From the NCBI RefSeq assembly GCF_014699115.1, contig NZ_JACXAD010000015.1, forward strand, positions 1-64,000: DNA of 64,000 bases, given 5' to 3'. Source of the stretch: Hymenobacter montanus (GTDB lineage Bacteria > Bacteroidota > Bacteroidia > Cytophagales > Hymenobacteraceae). How positions within the stretch are numbered: position 1 is the first letter of the stretch; each line of letters begins with the position of its first letter. Below the pieces are notes generated by a model. It did not search any database. It was not told the origin of the DNA and worked only from the letters and a program-made list of their open reading frames with translations. The translations under genes and the position numbers were made by a program. This document shows, one piece after another, positions 16,600 through 26,418 of this stretch.

Positions 16600-19500
16600 T
16601 TACATATTGCGCCGGTACTGCCCGCCCACCTCAAACAGCGCGTTGGTAATCTGCCCCAGCGAGCAATATTTGACCGTTTCCATCAGCTCGGCAAACAGGT
16701 TCCCGTTGGCCACGGCCACCTGCTGGAGCTGCTTGAGTCGGGCCGGAGCCTGGTCGGTATTGCGCTGGTGCAACAGTTGGAGCATCTCGATTTGGTACTG
16801 CTTTTCCTGCTCCGTGGCCCGGATGACTTCGGCCGGCACCACCGTGGGCGAGCCCTTGGACGAGAGGAAGGTATTGACGCCGATGATGGGGTACTCGCCG
16901 GTGTGCTTCAGCATCTCGTAGTGCATGCTTTCCTCCTGGATTTTACCGCGCTGGTACATGGTTTCCATGGCCCCGAGCACGCCGCCGCGCTCCGTGATGC
17001 GGTCGAACTCGAGCAGCACGGCCTCTTCTACCAGGTCGGTGAGCTCCTCGATGATGAAGGAGCCCTGCAGCGGGTTTTCGTTTTTCGCCAGCCCCAGCTC
17101 CCGGTTGATGATGAGCTGAATGGCCATGGCCCGGCGCACCGATTCCTCGGTGGGCGTGGTGATGGCCTCGTCGTAGGCATTGGTATGCAGGGAGTTGCAG
17201 TTGTCGTAGATGGCGTACAGGGCCTGCAGCGTGGTGCGGATGTCGTTGAAGTCGATCTCCTGGGCGTGCAGGCTGCGGCCCGAGGTCTGAATGTGGTACT
17301 TCAGCATCTGGCTGCGGGCGTCGGCGCCGTACTTCAGCTTCATGGCCTTGGCCCAGATGCGGCGCGCCACCCGCCCAATCACGGCATATTCGGGGTCGAT
17401 GCCGTTGGAGAAGAAAAAGCTCAGGTTGGGCGCGAAGTCGTTCACGCTCATGCCGCGGCTCACGTAGTATTCCACAAACGTGAAGCCGTTAGAGAGCGTC
17501 AGCGCGAGCTGGGTAATGGGGTTGGCCCCGGCTTCGGCAATATGGTAGCCGGAGATGGACACCGAATAGAAGTTTCTAACCTTGTGCTGGATGAAGTACT
17601 CCTGCACGTCGCCCATGAGGCGCAGCGCGAATTCGGTGCTGAAGATGCAGGTGTTCTGGGCCTGGTCTTCCTTGAGGATGTCGGCCTGCACGGTGCCGCG
17701 CACCTGCGTCAGGGTCCGGGCTTTGATAGCGGCGTACACGTCGGCCGGCAGCACCTGGTCGCCGGTCACGCCGAGCAGCATCAGGCCCAGGCCGTCGTTG
17801 CCGTCGGGCAGCTCACCCTGATATACGGGCTGCCTTATCGCATCTTCGAAGCGCGGGTCTTCAAATCTGAATTCGTTGGCTGTCAAGGTGGTTTCTTCAG
17901 CGAAGAATTCACCTTCCTTTTCGGCCATTTCTGTTTCGTAGCCGATATGATATACCAAATGACCTTCTTTTTCAGATGGTGCGTGCCAAAAAACATCGAC
18001 AATCTCTCCTGCGGTCTCAACTAGATCCTTGGGACGCTCTTTAAACCAGACTTTGGCGCCAATGGCTTGTCTGGCAAAAATCAGGGCTATCTTTTCTTTG
18101 ACTTCTGCTTCCAGCCCATTCTCCTTGATGTAGAGCTCGCACTGCTGGTCGATGGCGGCATTCATGAAAAACGCGGCCAGCTGCGCGGCGGGGCCGTTGA
18201 TGGTCATCGACACCGACGTGGTGGGGTTGGCCAGGTTGAAGCCGGAGTACAGCTTCTTGGCGTCGTCGAGGCAGGCGATGCTCACGCCGGCGTTGCCGAT
18301 CTTGCCGTAGATATCGGGCCGGTGGTCCGGGTCCTCACCGTAGAGCGTTACCGAGTCGAAAGCCGTGCTTAGGCGCTTGGCGGGCAGGCCCATGCTCACG
18401 TAGTGGAAGCGGCGGTTGGTGCGCTCGGGGCCGCCCTCCCCGGCAAACATGCGGGTGGGGTCCTCGCCCTCGCGCTTGAACGGAAACACGCCGGCCGTGT
18501 AGGGGAATTCGCCGGGAAAGTTCTCCTGCATGGCCCAGCGCAGGCGGTCGCCCCAGCCGGCATAGCGCGGCACCGCCACCTTTGGAATCTGGTTGCCCGA
18601 CAGCGACTTGGTGTGCGTCTGCACCCGGATTTCCTTGCCGCGTACCGAGTACACGTACTCCGGGTTGCGGTAGTTCTGCAGGGTGTTTTCCCAGTTTTCG
18701 AGAATGGCCTGGCTGTCGGCGTCGAGGCGGCGGAGCTGGGTTTGCTTGTTCCGGCTGAACTCCTCCACCATGCTGTCCGGGCTCTTTTTCTCGTCGCGGT
18801 AGTACTCCTCCAGCTTGGCGAAGGCGCCGGCTACTTCGGCAATCTGGGCCTGCTCGCGCACGCGCTGGTCGTAGGCGCGGTTGGTTTCGGCAATCTCGGA
18901 CAGGTAGCGGGTGCGGTGCGGCGGGATGATGTAGATCTTCTCCGAATCCTCGGCCGTGGTTTCGAGCTGGGAGGCGAAGGTGGCGCCGGTTTTCGTTTCC
19001 AGCATCTTCAGCACGGCCCGGTAGAGGCGGTTCATGCCGGGGTCGTTGAACTGCGAGGCAATGGTGCCGAACACGGGCATCTGGTCGGTGGGCGTGTCCC
19101 AGAGGCCGTGGTTGCGCTGGTACTGCTTGCGCACGTCGCGCAGCGCGTCGAGGGCGCCGCGCTTGTCGAACTTGTTGAGGGCGATGATATCGGCGAAATC
19201 GAGCATGTCGATTTTCTCCAGCTGGGTGGCCGCGCCGTACTCGGGCGTCATCACGTAGAGGCTGGCGTCGGAGTGCTCGATAATTTCGGTGTCGGACTGG
19301 CCGATGCCCGAAGTTTCGAGGATGATGAGGTCGTAGTTGGCGGCGCGCACTACGTCCACGGCGTCCTGCACGTAGCGCGACAGGGCCAGGTTGCTTTGGC
19401 GGGTAGCCAGGCTGCGCATGTACACCCGCGGCGAGTTGATGGCGTTCATCCGAATCCGGTCGCCGAGCAGGGCCCCGCCGGTCTTGCGCTTGCTGGGGTC

Positions 19501-20244
19501 GACGGAGATAATGGCAATGGTTTTGTCGGGGAAGTCCAGCAGGAAGCGGCGCACCAGCTCATCTACCAGGCTCGATTTGCCCGCGCCGCCTGTGCCGGTA
19601 ATCCCTAAAATTGGTGCTTGGTGCTTGGTGCTTAGTGCTTGGTTTTGGCTCTGCTCGCTGATTTGGAAGTCAGAAACCAACTGCGACTTCACCCGCTCAA
19701 ACTCTGCGGGGAAGTTTTCGGCCGCCGAGATCAGGCGGCCGATGCTGCGGGCGTCCTTCTCTTTCACGTGGCCGGCCTCGCCGTTCAGGTTCTGGCCCGT
19801 GGGGAAGTCGGCCTGCGCCAATAAGTCGTTGATCATGCCCTGCAGGCCCATGGCGCGGCCATCGTCGGGCGAGTAGATGCGGGCAATGCCGTAGCCTTGG
19901 AGCTCAGCAATTTCGCTGGGCAGAATCACGCCGCCGCCGCCGCCGAAGATTTTGATGTGGCCCGCGCCGCGCTCTTTCAGCAGGTCGTACATGTATTTGA
20001 AGTACTCGTTGTGCCCGCCCTGGTAGCTGGTGATGGCGATGGCCTGGGCATCTTCCTGAATGGCACAATCCACGATTTCCTGCACCGAGCGGTTATGACC
20101 GAGGTGAATAACTTCGGCGCCGCTGCTCTGGATAATGCGGCGCATGATGTTGATGGCCGCGTCGTGGCCGTCGAACAGGGCGGCAGCCGTTACGATGCGG
20201 ATGTGGTTCTGAGGCTTATAGGGCGCGGTGGGAGCGGGGTGCAT
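16600..20244 (-). CDS. icmF: fused isobutyryl-CoA mutase (IcmF)
   Basis: A 1214-residue adenosylcobalamin enzyme with three parts in the IcmF order. The B12-binding domain (about 14-145) has D25-G-H27-D-A-A. A MeaB-like GTPase chaperone domain follows from about 212, with Walker A GTGGAGKS at 217-224. The mutase barrel covers the C-terminal half ([19 protein letters not shown] near 560; [14 protein letters not shown]). It interconverts isobutyryl-CoA and n-butyryl-CoA (some members take pivalyl- or isovaleryl-CoA), while the GTPase protects and loads cofactor. The linker before the GTPase contains residues encoded by a 7-bp microsatellite (19611-19642). A putative TACCTTCG -7 box lies 23 bp upstream of the start. 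Confidence 0.93.
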   Translation of the reverse strand: MHPAPTAPYKPQNHIRIVTAAALFDGHDAAINIMRRIIQSSGAEVIHLGHNRSVQEIVDCAIQEDAQAIAITSYQGGHNEYFKYMYDLLKERGAGHIKIFGGGGGVILPSEIAELQGYGIARIYSPDDGRAMGLQGMINDLLAQADFPTGQNLNGEAGHVKEKDARSIGRLISAAENFPAEFERVKSQLVSDFQISEQSQNQALSTKHQAPILGITGTGGAGKSSLVDELVRRFLLDFPDKTIAIISVDPSKRKTGGALLGDRIRMNAINSPRVYMRSLATRQSNLALSRYVQDAVDVVRAANYDLIILETSGIGQSDTEIIEHSDASLYVMTPEYGAATQLEKIDMLDFADIIALNKFDKRGALDALRDVRKQYQRNHGLWDTPTDQMPVFGTIASQFNDPGMNRLYRAVLKMLETKTGATFASQLETTAEDSEKIYIIPPHRTRYLSEIAETNRAYDQRVREQAQIAEVAGAFAKLEEYYRDEKKSPDSMVEEFSRNKQTQLRRLDADSQAILENWENTLQNYRNPEYVYSVRGKEIRVQTHTKSLSGNQIPKVAVPRYAGWGDRLRWAMQENFPGEFPYTAGVFPFKREGEDPTRMFAGEGGPERTNRRFHYVSMGLPAKRLSTAFDSVTLYGEDPDHRPDIYGKIGNAGVSIACLDDAKKLYSGFNLANPTTSVSMTINGPAAQLAAFFMNAAIDQQCELYIKENGLEAEVKEKIALIFARQAIGAKVWFKERPKDLVETAGEIVDVFWHAPSEKEGHLVYHIGYETEMAEKEGEFFAEETTLTANEFRFEDPRFEDAIRQPVYQGELPDGNDGLGLMLLGVTGDQVLPADVYAAIKARTLTQVRGTVQADILKEDQAQNTCIFSTEFALRLMGDVQEYFIQHKVRNFYSVSISGYHIAEAGANPITQLALTLSNGFTFVEYYVSRGMSVNDFAPNLSFFFSNGIDPEYAVIGRVARRIWAKAMKLKYGADARSQMLKYHIQTSGRSLHAQEIDFNDIRTTLQALYAIYDNCNSLHTNAYDEAITTPTEESVRRAMAIQLIINRELGLAKNENPLQGSFIIEELTDLVEEAVLLEFDRITERGGVLGAMETMYQRGKIQEESMHYEMLKHTGEYPIIGVNTFLSSKGSPTVVPAEVIRATEQEKQYQIEMLQLLHQRNTDQAPARLKQLQQVAVANGNLFAELMETVKYCSLGQITNALFEVGGQYRRNM
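19611..19642 (-). repeat. 7-bp microsatellite inside icmF
   Basis: Four and a half units of TTGGTGC (reverse complement of the CCAAGCA unit at 1-88), one with a G-to-A change. It encodes part of [12 protein letters not shown] between the B12 and GTPase domains. A gain or loss of one unit would shift the frame; three units (21 bp) keep it. Confidence 0.92.
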
Positions 20245-20266
20245 AGGGAAGGCTTATGGGGGTGCG

Positions 20267-20274
20267 CGAAGGTA
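20267..20274 (-). promoter_or_regulatory. candidate -7 promoter box of icmF
   Basis: TACCTTCG on the minus strand fits the Bacteroidota TAnnTTyG pattern and lies 23 bp before the icmF ATG. No clear TTG -33 box is seen at the usual spacing. Confidence 0.4.
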
Positions 20275-20569
20275 CGAAAAAGCCCCAGCAGGGTGGCCGG
20301 GACATTTCGGAACCAAGGGTGCGCCTGGATTGCCGTCGGGTTTGCCGAGCTAACTGGCACCGACCAAGCCAGCGGCAGCAAAAAGCCGCAAGGGGCCCAG
20401 CACACTAGCGGCGAGCAGTCGGGCAGTCGCGGAAATAAGGTGCCTAACTCGGCTTGGGCGTAGCCGTTAGATATTGACAAGCACGGTGACCCTAAGGGTG
20501 ATAAACTGATGAACAAGCAATAACACCCGAAAAATTTGTGTTATATAGCCAAGGTCATAAACCCGGTAT
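20275..20569. other. intergenic region, no gene seen
   Basis: Divergent spacer between icmF and the Imm26-like gene. The left two-thirds is GC-rich, the right part (20480-20569) becomes AT-rich and probably holds the promoter of the rightward gene. No ORF with protein-like features. Confidence 0.5.
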
Positions 20570-20581
20570 GTGAAATTCAGA

Positions 20582-21436
20582 ATGATAAAGTTTAAAGCTG
20601 GCGATATTTTTACTTTCCAACTACCCACAAAGGAGTTCATGTGCGGTCGTATCATGTTGGATGTTAATCAGCAATGCATACGCCCGGGATTACTCAAGCC
20701 TAATTCACCATTGAATTTTTTCGATGGTTCCCTCTTAGTAGAAATCTACAAATCCACTTTTTCTGAACCTGCCGCTAATCGTTCGGAGCTACTCATTCCA
20801 GGTGTTTTCGTAGGTTCGACTTTCTTGGAGTCAGGCCAATGGAGCATCACGGGCCATGAAGAAGTCGATCCAAGAGAGGTAGCATTTCCAGAGTCATTGG
20901 CTGCTCGTGGAGGTGGCGCTCAATTTGTCAAAGGAGAAATAGCTCTAGATATTGAGTTACAAACGGAAGAGCTTGAGCGTCTGGGTGTATATAGCACCAA
21001 AAAGCCATCAGGCATCTTAGGAGAGATATGTCTTTACTATTTAGGCAGAGCAGAGGAAATCAACAACCCCAGGCTTCGAGACATTGAATTGCGAAGTTTG
21101 AAGGATTCCGATCTACGCTTTACAGCGTATAGAAGTAAGATATACCATCTTCTGGGCGAGGATGAGAGTCAGTCTTATTATGAGATGTCTGCCCGCCTTG
21201 GGTATGATATCGGGCGGTTTTACCCAGCTATTCTTTGTCCCTATTGTCTAAGCTCAGTTGATGAGAATGTTAAATTATGTCCTACCTGCGGCGAGGACAC
21301 GACTCGCGATGCCTTTGTGGAGATGCACCCAGAAGAGTACCTGAACAAAGAACGAAAAGCTTGTTGCTTTTGTGGTAACTCTATGCTGAAGCTCGCATCT
21401 GTTTGTCCTGCTTGCCGAAGGTGGCAAGATAGATAG
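20582..21436 (+). CDS. Imm26-like protein with two C-terminal zinc ribbons
   Basis: About 284 residues; the frame can also start at GTG 20570, but ATG 20582 gives the usual short lead into FKAGDIFTFQLP. The N-terminal ~115 residues (GDIFTFQLP, CGRIML, SLLVEIYKS) resemble the Imm26 immunity family found beside polymorphic toxins. The middle is helical. Near residues 222-240 there is a CPYC ... CPTC ribbon and near 263-278 a CCFC ... CPAC ribbon, two four-cysteine zinc-binding sites. No toxin gene is adjacent. The gene is less GC-rich than its neighbours and probably acquired. It could be an orphan immunity protein or a nucleic-acid-binding derivative. Confidence 0.65.
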   Translation: MIKFKAGDIFTFQLPTKEFMCGRIMLDVNQQCIRPGLLKPNSPLNFFDGSLLVEIYKSTFSEPAANRSELLIPGVFVGSTFLESGQWSITGHEEVDPREVAFPESLAARGGGAQFVKGEIALDIELQTEELERLGVYSTKKPSGILGEICLYYLGRAEEINNPRLRDIELRSLKDSDLRFTAYRSKIYHLLGEDESQSYYEMSARLGYDIGRFYPAILCPYCLSSVDENVKLCPTCGEDTTRDAFVEMHPEEYLNKERKACCFCGNSMLKLASVCPACRRWQDR

Positions 21437-21762
21437 TAGAAATTTACGAGAAATAAGCTGTTGCCTAAAGAAAGATAGCTTGACAATTAGTACCCCGTCA
21501 TCTCAGGCACTTTGGTCACCAAAGCCGGCTCTGATACAACAAAATCGGGTACTCTAGGCAGTAGCCTTGACTTAGAAGTATGACTTGCGCAGGCTGGCAA
21601 AGCGCCGCCACGGGCCCAGTAAGATGAGGCTAAGCGACTCATTTCGAACTACGAAGCTTTTAAGTAATCATCCCAAAGTACCGGTGTCAACTAGGCAACC
21701 CTGCTTATCTGGCGTCTGTGGAGCCGAAGATCACCGTAGTGCAACAGCTGGCTCCCGCAAAA
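21437..21762. other. intergenic region, no gene seen
   Basis: A 326-bp spacer between the convergent Imm26-like gene and the VWA gene. Neither strand has a protein-like ORF, and I see no strong terminator hairpin. Confidence 0.5.
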
Positions 21763-22878
21763 CTAGGCTTCCAGTTTCTGCCCTTGAATGGCGGCGGCCA
21801 TCAACTCCGGAAACCGGGCCGGCGTGCAGGCGAAGCTGGGGATGCTCAGGGCCGCCAATTGCTCCGCGACCCGGCGGTCAAAGCTCGGGGCTCCGTCATC
21901 ACTGAGCGCCAGGAGTACCACGAGGTTCACCCCGGAGGCCTTCAGGGCCGCCGCGCGCTTAATCATTTCCCGCTCGTTGCCCCCTTCGTAAAGGTCGGTG
22001 ACGAGGACCAGGATGGTATCGGTGGGCCGGGTGATCAGCTGCTGGCAGTAGGTGAGTGCCAAGTTGATGTCGGTGCCCCCGCCCAACTGCACACCAAACA
22101 GCAGGTCCACGGGGTCGGCGAGGTTTTCGCTGAGGTTCACGACGGCGGTATCAAACACCACCATGTGGGTTTTCACCGCTTTAAGGGAGGCCAGCACCGC
22201 GCCAAACACGCCCGCATACACCACCGACGAAGCCATTGAGCCGCTTTGGTCGACGCACAGCACAATCTCCTTCAGGGCCTGCCCGCGCCGGCCAAAACCC
22301 ACCAGACGCTCCGGAATCACGGTTTTATGGGCCGCCTGGTAATGGCGCAGGTTGGCTTTGATGGTGGCGCCCCAGTCAATTTCGTGGTAGCGGGGGCGAG
22401 GGTTGCGCACGGCCCGGCTCAGAGCGCCCTGCACGGCCTGCCGCAAGGGATTCGCCAGCTTCTTTTCCAGCTCGCGCACCACCTTGGCTACCACATCGCG
22501 GGCAGTGGCCTTGGCCTTCTGGGGCATCACGCGGCTAAGCGACAGGAGCGTGCCCACCAGGTGCACATCGGCCTGCACCGTGCGTAGTATTTCCGGCTCC
22601 AGCAGTAACTGGTTCAGCCCCAGGCGAGTCATGGCATCCTGCTGCATCACGGCCACTACTTCGGTGGGGAAGTACTCCCGGATATCGCCCAGCCAGCGAC
22701 TCACCCGCGGGGCCGAGCCGCCCAGCCCGGCCTTGCGCTCGCTCTTGTCGGCGTCGTAGAGGGCTGTGAGTACGTCGTCCATCCGGCCGTAGTCGGGCGG
22801 CAGGGGCACGGCATTGGCCGCATCGGCGGCGCTGCCTAGTACGAGTTTCCAGCGGGTGGCAGTGGGAGCCTGGGTCAT
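21763..22878 (-). CDS. VWA (von Willebrand factor A) domain protein of a MoxR cluster
   Basis: About 371 residues from MTQAPTATRWKLVLG (22878); the longer frame to 22929 adds an unlikely leader. The N-terminal ~190 residues are helical, then the VWA domain begins near 205 with the metal-ion (MIDAS) motif D-Q-S-G-S in LCVDQSGSMAS, a GGGTDIN loop and LVTDLYEGG. Cytosolic, no signal peptide. It is the last gene of the leftward cluster with DUF5682, MoxR and SWIM/DUF5691. MoxR ATPases and VWA proteins commonly work together in remodelling or conflict complexes. Confidence 0.87.
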   Translation of the reverse strand: MTQAPTATRWKLVLGSAADAANAVPLPPDYGRMDDVLTALYDADKSERKAGLGGSAPRVSRWLGDIREYFPTEVVAVMQQDAMTRLGLNQLLLEPEILRTVQADVHLVGTLLSLSRVMPQKAKATARDVVAKVVRELEKKLANPLRQAVQGALSRAVRNPRPRYHEIDWGATIKANLRHYQAAHKTVIPERLVGFGRRGQALKEIVLCVDQSGSMASSVVYAGVFGAVLASLKAVKTHMVVFDTAVVNLSENLADPVDLLFGVQLGGGTDINLALTYCQQLITRPTDTILVLVTDLYEGGNEREMIKRAAALKASGVNLVVLLALSDDGAPSFDRRVAEQLAALSIPSFACTPARFPELMAAAIQGQKLEA

Positions 22879-22940
22879 AGGTTGCGTACGAGAAGTGCCC
22901 GAGGTCGGGGCGGATAAGTGTAAAAACAATACTTGGGCGC

Positions 22941-25274
22941 CTAATGAGCCCCCAGCAACTGCCGCAGCCCGGGCAGCACTCGTCTTCCCCGTTCCCAGTC
23001 AATCGCTATTGCATCAGGGGCCGTTGGGCGGGCCGCATCCTGCCCCGCCAGCGCCAGCAGTTGCTGCCGCTCGGGCACTGAAAAGTCGGTAAAGGCCCGG
23101 CGCAGCAGCGGCACGGTTTCGCGGAAGGTATCCTCAGCCAAGCTGCCGAGCCAGGTGTCGAGCAAGCCAAAAAGCTCGCGGTGATGGATGAGCAGCAGGC
23201 CGCTGCCCCGCAGGAAGCCCTCGATCCAAGCGGTGGCGTAGTCGGTGGGTTGGGCGGGAGCCAGGGCCAGCCCCAGCACCGTGGCCGTGGTGTCGGCATC
23301 GGCCTGCTGGGCGTCGAAGAGCAGGCGGGCGGCGGCCCCGGCCAGCAGGCCGTTGCTGGCCGCGTTCCGCTGCACGGCCGCCAGGGCGGCGTACCAGTCG
23401 GCTTCGTGGTCGGGGTTCTGCAGGAGCCGAATGGCCTGGTGGGTACCCTCGATGCGGGCCAGTAGCGGGCGGGCCGCGTCGTAGTCGAGGCCCACGCAGG
23501 CGGCGGGCAAGCCGATGCAGAGGCGCGGCACCAACTGCTGCACCACCTGGGCCACCTGGGCGGTATCGGTGCGGCGGACGTTGCCGTAGCGCAGCACCTG
23601 CACCAGCGGGGGCAGGGCGGCCAGCAGGTGGGTCACGTCGCGGGTGTCGGCCCCGATGGTTTCGAGCCGGGCCACCAGCGCCGGAATGGCCGGGCCCAGG
23701 TCGGCGCGCAGGGCCTGTTCCAGCACCTGGCTGACGGCTTCCAGGGTCGTGGCTTCGGCGGCGCGGGCCGTTGCGCGCGCGGCGGCGGCGCTCAGTACGG
23801 TATTGCCCCAGCGGCCGGCTTCGATGATGGCCAGGGCGAACTCGGGTTCCCAACGCAGGCGCCAGATTTCGTGGAAGGTGCCGCTTTTGCCCGACACCTC
23901 CTCCGGCTCGCCCCAGTTGATGTCGAGCAGGCGCAGGCGGTGCAGCAGGTGGCTACGATCAAGCTGGGCCGGTTGGCGCAAGTCCAGGTCCAGCGGCTTA
24001 GGCAAGGCTTCCGGCTTTAGGCGGAGCGCTTTTTGCTGCTGGGCCAGGTCCTGCTGTAAGGGCGTGGCCGGCAGCCCCGCGGGCACTTCACCCAGCTTTT
24101 CGCCAATCACCAGCTCTTTGTGCACCAGCGCCAGCGGCTCGGCATACCCGCCGCCCAGGATGGCCACGGCCGCTTCCCGCAGCTCGTCGATGCCCGGCAG
24201 GGCCAGCCCGCGCACGGTGGCCAGGGTCCCGGCCAAACGCACGCCTTCAATAGCGTGGGCCGAGGAGGCATCCACATCTTGCCCGCGCAGCAGTCGCGTG
24301 GCCTGTACCATCCAGTGGGTGAGCACCTCCGCCCGGGGCTGGGCAAACAGCAGCTCGTACCAGGCCGGCGAGAGCACGCCCGCCCCGTAGCCCGAGCTAA
24401 AGGAAAGCCGCTCGTAGGTCCACGGAATCCAGGTGGTTTCAGTCGGTACTTTTTTCAGCCCTTTCAGGCGGGCCTTATCTTCCTTTTTCAACAACTCGGC
24501 CCGCAGCACCGGCGCGTGCCAGGCCCCGCACACAACCGCCACCCGCTGGTAGCCTTGGGCCAGGGTGGCGCGCAGGGTTTCGCGCATGAAGGCCTCGCGC
24601 AGCAGGGTTTCTTCGGTTTCGGGGCGGCCCAGCTCTTCGCGTAGTGCCGTCATCAGGTCCAGCACCACGGCGAAGGTGTCGGCGTTGCCGGGGGCGTGTT
24701 CCAGGTGGGTTTCCCACCACTGCTCGGAGTCGGTGTAGCCGGCCAGCTGGGCAATGTAGGCGACGGGGTCGGTTTCTAGGGGGGCCTCACGGGACCCCTG
24801 CGGGGCCGGTCCCCTCTCCGGGGGAGAGGGGGAGCCTAACGATTGTTCTGTTGATGTAGCTGCCTCAGACTCTAGCCCGGGCTCCCCCTCTTCTGTGGAG
24901 AGCGGACTGGGGGGTGAGGTTTCGGGTGGTAGTAATTCAGTTGCCTCACGCAGGCCAAACCGCAGGGCCATTGGCAGGTCCATGCAGCGTACGTGGGCGT
25001 TGTGGCGGGCGCACCACTGCACGGCCTGCCACTCCGGCGAAAATGTGGCGAAGGGCAGGAACGAGGCCTGACCCTGCTGCTTGGGGTTGTACACCAGCAG
25101 GGCCACCGGCGGCAGCAGCTCCGGGTGGGTGGCGGTGGCCAGGGCCGCTTCGGCGTCGGCCGGGCATTCCAGCAGCACGATGTCGGGCTGGAAAGCATCG
25201 AGGGCGGCCAGGAGACTGGCGGCGCTGCCGGGGCCGTGGTGGCGAATGCCGAAGAGGCGTAGGTCGGTGGGCAT
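22941..25274 (-). CDS. DUF5682 family protein
   Basis: A 777-residue cytosolic protein starting MPTDLRLFGIRHHGPGSAAS, the typical DUF5682 beginning (FGIRHHGPGSA, DIVLLECPAD). The N-terminal region resembles TraB/ChaN-like folds with HHGP and ECPAD loops, but catalysis is unproven. Residues about 118-166 (ETSPPSPLSTEEGEP through PERGPAPQGSREAP) are low-complexity and encoded by two inverted copies of the G-rich palindromic element, an in-frame insertion. It lies 62 bp upstream of the VWA gene. DUF5682 genes recurrently sit with MoxR, VWA, SWIM and DUF5691 genes. Biochemical role unknown. Confidence 0.87.
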   Translation of the reverse strand: MPTDLRLFGIRHHGPGSAASLLAALDAFQPDIVLLECPADAEAALATATHPELLPPVALLVYNPKQQGQASFLPFATFSPEWQAVQWCARHNAHVRCMDLPMALRFGLREATELLPPETSPPSPLSTEEGEPGLESEAATSTEQSLGSPSPPERGPAPQGSREAPLETDPVAYIAQLAGYTDSEQWWETHLEHAPGNADTFAVVLDLMTALREELGRPETEETLLREAFMRETLRATLAQGYQRVAVVCGAWHAPVLRAELLKKEDKARLKGLKKVPTETTWIPWTYERLSFSSGYGAGVLSPAWYELLFAQPRAEVLTHWMVQATRLLRGQDVDASSAHAIEGVRLAGTLATVRGLALPGIDELREAAVAILGGGYAEPLALVHKELVIGEKLGEVPAGLPATPLQQDLAQQQKALRLKPEALPKPLDLDLRQPAQLDRSHLLHRLRLLDINWGEPEEVSGKSGTFHEIWRLRWEPEFALAIIEAGRWGNTVLSAAAARATARAAEATTLEAVSQVLEQALRADLGPAIPALVARLETIGADTRDVTHLLAALPPLVQVLRYGNVRRTDTAQVAQVVQQLVPRLCIGLPAACVGLDYDAARPLLARIEGTHQAIRLLQNPDHEADWYAALAAVQRNAASNGLLAGAAARLLFDAQQADADTTATVLGLALAPAQPTDYATAWIEGFLRGSGLLLIHHRELFGLLDTWLGSLAEDTFRETVPLLRRAFTDFSVPERQQLLALAGQDAARPTAPDAIAIDWERGRRVLPGLRQLLGAH
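24779..24919. repeat. two inverted G-rich palindromic elements inside the DUF5682 gene (copies 2 and 3)
   Basis: Copy 2 (24779-24836, forward) starts GGGGGGCCTCAC and ends GGGGGAGAGGGGGAGCC. Copy 3 (24880-24919, reverse) starts GGCTCCCCCTCTTCTG and ends GGGGGGTGAGG. They flank 43 bp and stay in frame with the gene. Confidence 0.85.
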
Positions 25275-25283
25275 GGGCTTGAA

Positions 25284-25799
25284 TTAGCTTTTCAACAAAA
25301 AGTTAATATCTATCCAAAGTCGCGATAAAAAAGAATGTTTTTTGCTAAATTTGGGGTCGGCGTAAGCAGCAGGAGGGTCTTTAAAAGCACCGGCTCCTTT
25401 TTTCAATTCCTGTTGCCAATATGGGATGGTCTTGCAGATTCTTTCGGCAAATTCCTGGGTAAGCCACTCTCGTCGGGAGGGTGTATAATACTCTTTTATT
25501 TTTTTGATGACTGCTGGGGTATAGCAAAGTTTTGGTCTAACATTTTCAACCAGTTTTACATCAATCACCAGTCGGATATATTTCTTGGATTTGCGATGCA
25601 AGCCAACGACGATAATACGTTCGCACATCCCGGCGTACCAGTCGATGATATACACCTTAGCTCCGGGCGCAAAATGCTTCGTGCCCCGACGAATGTCGGC
25701 CCCGCCAGACCCGTAAGGCCGCTCTCGGATGATATTGGCGACCGCAGTCCAGTATGACTCAAGGTCAGCGTCGGGGGCTGGAGTACTTGAAGGAGCCAT
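25284..25799 (-). CDS. unknown 171-residue protein within the MoxR-VWA cluster
   Basis: Start chosen at MAPSSTPAPDADLESYW (25799); upstream in-frame sequence to 25955 lacks protein character. Visible blocks are VANIIRERPYGSGGADIRRG, TKHFAPGAKVYIIDWYAG and LHRKSKKYIRLVID, suggesting a compact beta-barrel-like front and a helical end (EWLTQEFAERICKTI). No signal peptide. It ends 10 bp before DUF5682 and is less GC-rich than the large cluster genes. The GTKHF-PGAKVY pattern resembles small proteins seen beside polymorphic toxins, so an immunity-type accessory role is possible but unproven. Confidence 0.6.
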   Translation of the reverse strand: MAPSSTPAPDADLESYWTAVANIIRERPYGSGGADIRRGTKHFAPGAKVYIIDWYAGMCERIIVVGLHRKSKKYIRLVIDVKLVENVRPKLCYTPAVIKKIKEYYTPSRREWLTQEFAERICKTIPYWQQELKKGAGAFKDPPAAYADPKFSKKHSFLSRLWIDINFLLKS

Positions 25800-26088
25800 G
25801 GGAGAGCATAATAGGATGTCGCAGGAAAAAAGGAAATACGGACAACTCGATTTAAACCGGTTTTGCCGATTTGAATGCCGTTGATAGTTAAGCTGCCCAC
25901 GGCGAGCTTTGATATTATTCCAGTGGCTATCGGCACGCGGCTCCGGATTTGCCAAGTGGAATTATTACTTCCAGGTATTTGATGAAGTCATCTCGCTTTA
26001 ATATAAGTCGAATGTCAAGTTACTCGGGAGAGTATCTAATTAAGATTAGGGATGAGGCGAATTAAAGTAAACTCAGTCTCAAGACTTT
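25800..26088. other. short spacer within the MoxR-VWA cluster
   Basis: About 290 bp without a supported gene, AT-richer than the flanking large genes. It may carry an internal promoter for the 25284-25799 gene. Confidence 0.4.
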
Positions 26089-26418
26089 TCATGTTCGTTT
26101 CTTGTAGTAGTTGGCCAAACGAATTTCTATTATTCTTTTGACTTCTGTGTCATTAGCCAGCGGCAATATATCGCCCAGCGCTTCTGCAGAAATAGATTCT
26201 GCGGCATGAACTAGAGCCCATTCAACTTCGTAACTAGAGGTATCAGCGGGTGGACCTAAATTAATAAGGTCGAGTGCATGCCGCACTTCCAAAGGCTCCG
26301 TGAGCTCTTGAAGAAGACTATCAAATTCGTTGAGTGGAAAAGTATCAATTCCGGAAGTGCCATCATCAGGTAACGGACCCAATTCACGAAGGCGGGCTAT
26401 AATTGCGGTGTTGTCCAT
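26089..26418 (-). CDS. unknown small acidic protein coupled to moxR
   Basis: A 109-residue product from MDNTAIIARLRELGPLPDDG. The stop of the MoxR gene and this start share TAATG, so translation is coupled. The in-frame extension to 26502 lies inside moxR and is not used. It is Leu/Glu-rich and mostly helical (LLQELTEPLEVRHALDLINL; ALVHAAESISAEALGDIL), compatible with a small HEAT-like or immunity-type protein. No named domain is recognised. Lower GC than moxR suggests it was added to the operon later. Confidence 0.6.
   Translation of the reverse strand: MDNTAIIARLRELGPLPDDGTSGIDTFPLNEFDSLLQELTEPLEVRHALDLINLGPPADTSSYEVEWALVHAAESISAEALGDILPLANDTEVKRIIEIRLANYYKKRT

Noticed and set aside
16588..18024. 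Long forward open frame opposite icmF (and similar long antisense frames at 1519-2649 and 50083-51432)
   Set aside because: Shadow frames of high-GC genes: the translated products are low in conserved motifs, rich in Val/His/Gly from wobble positions, and the opposite strand encodes clear protein families.
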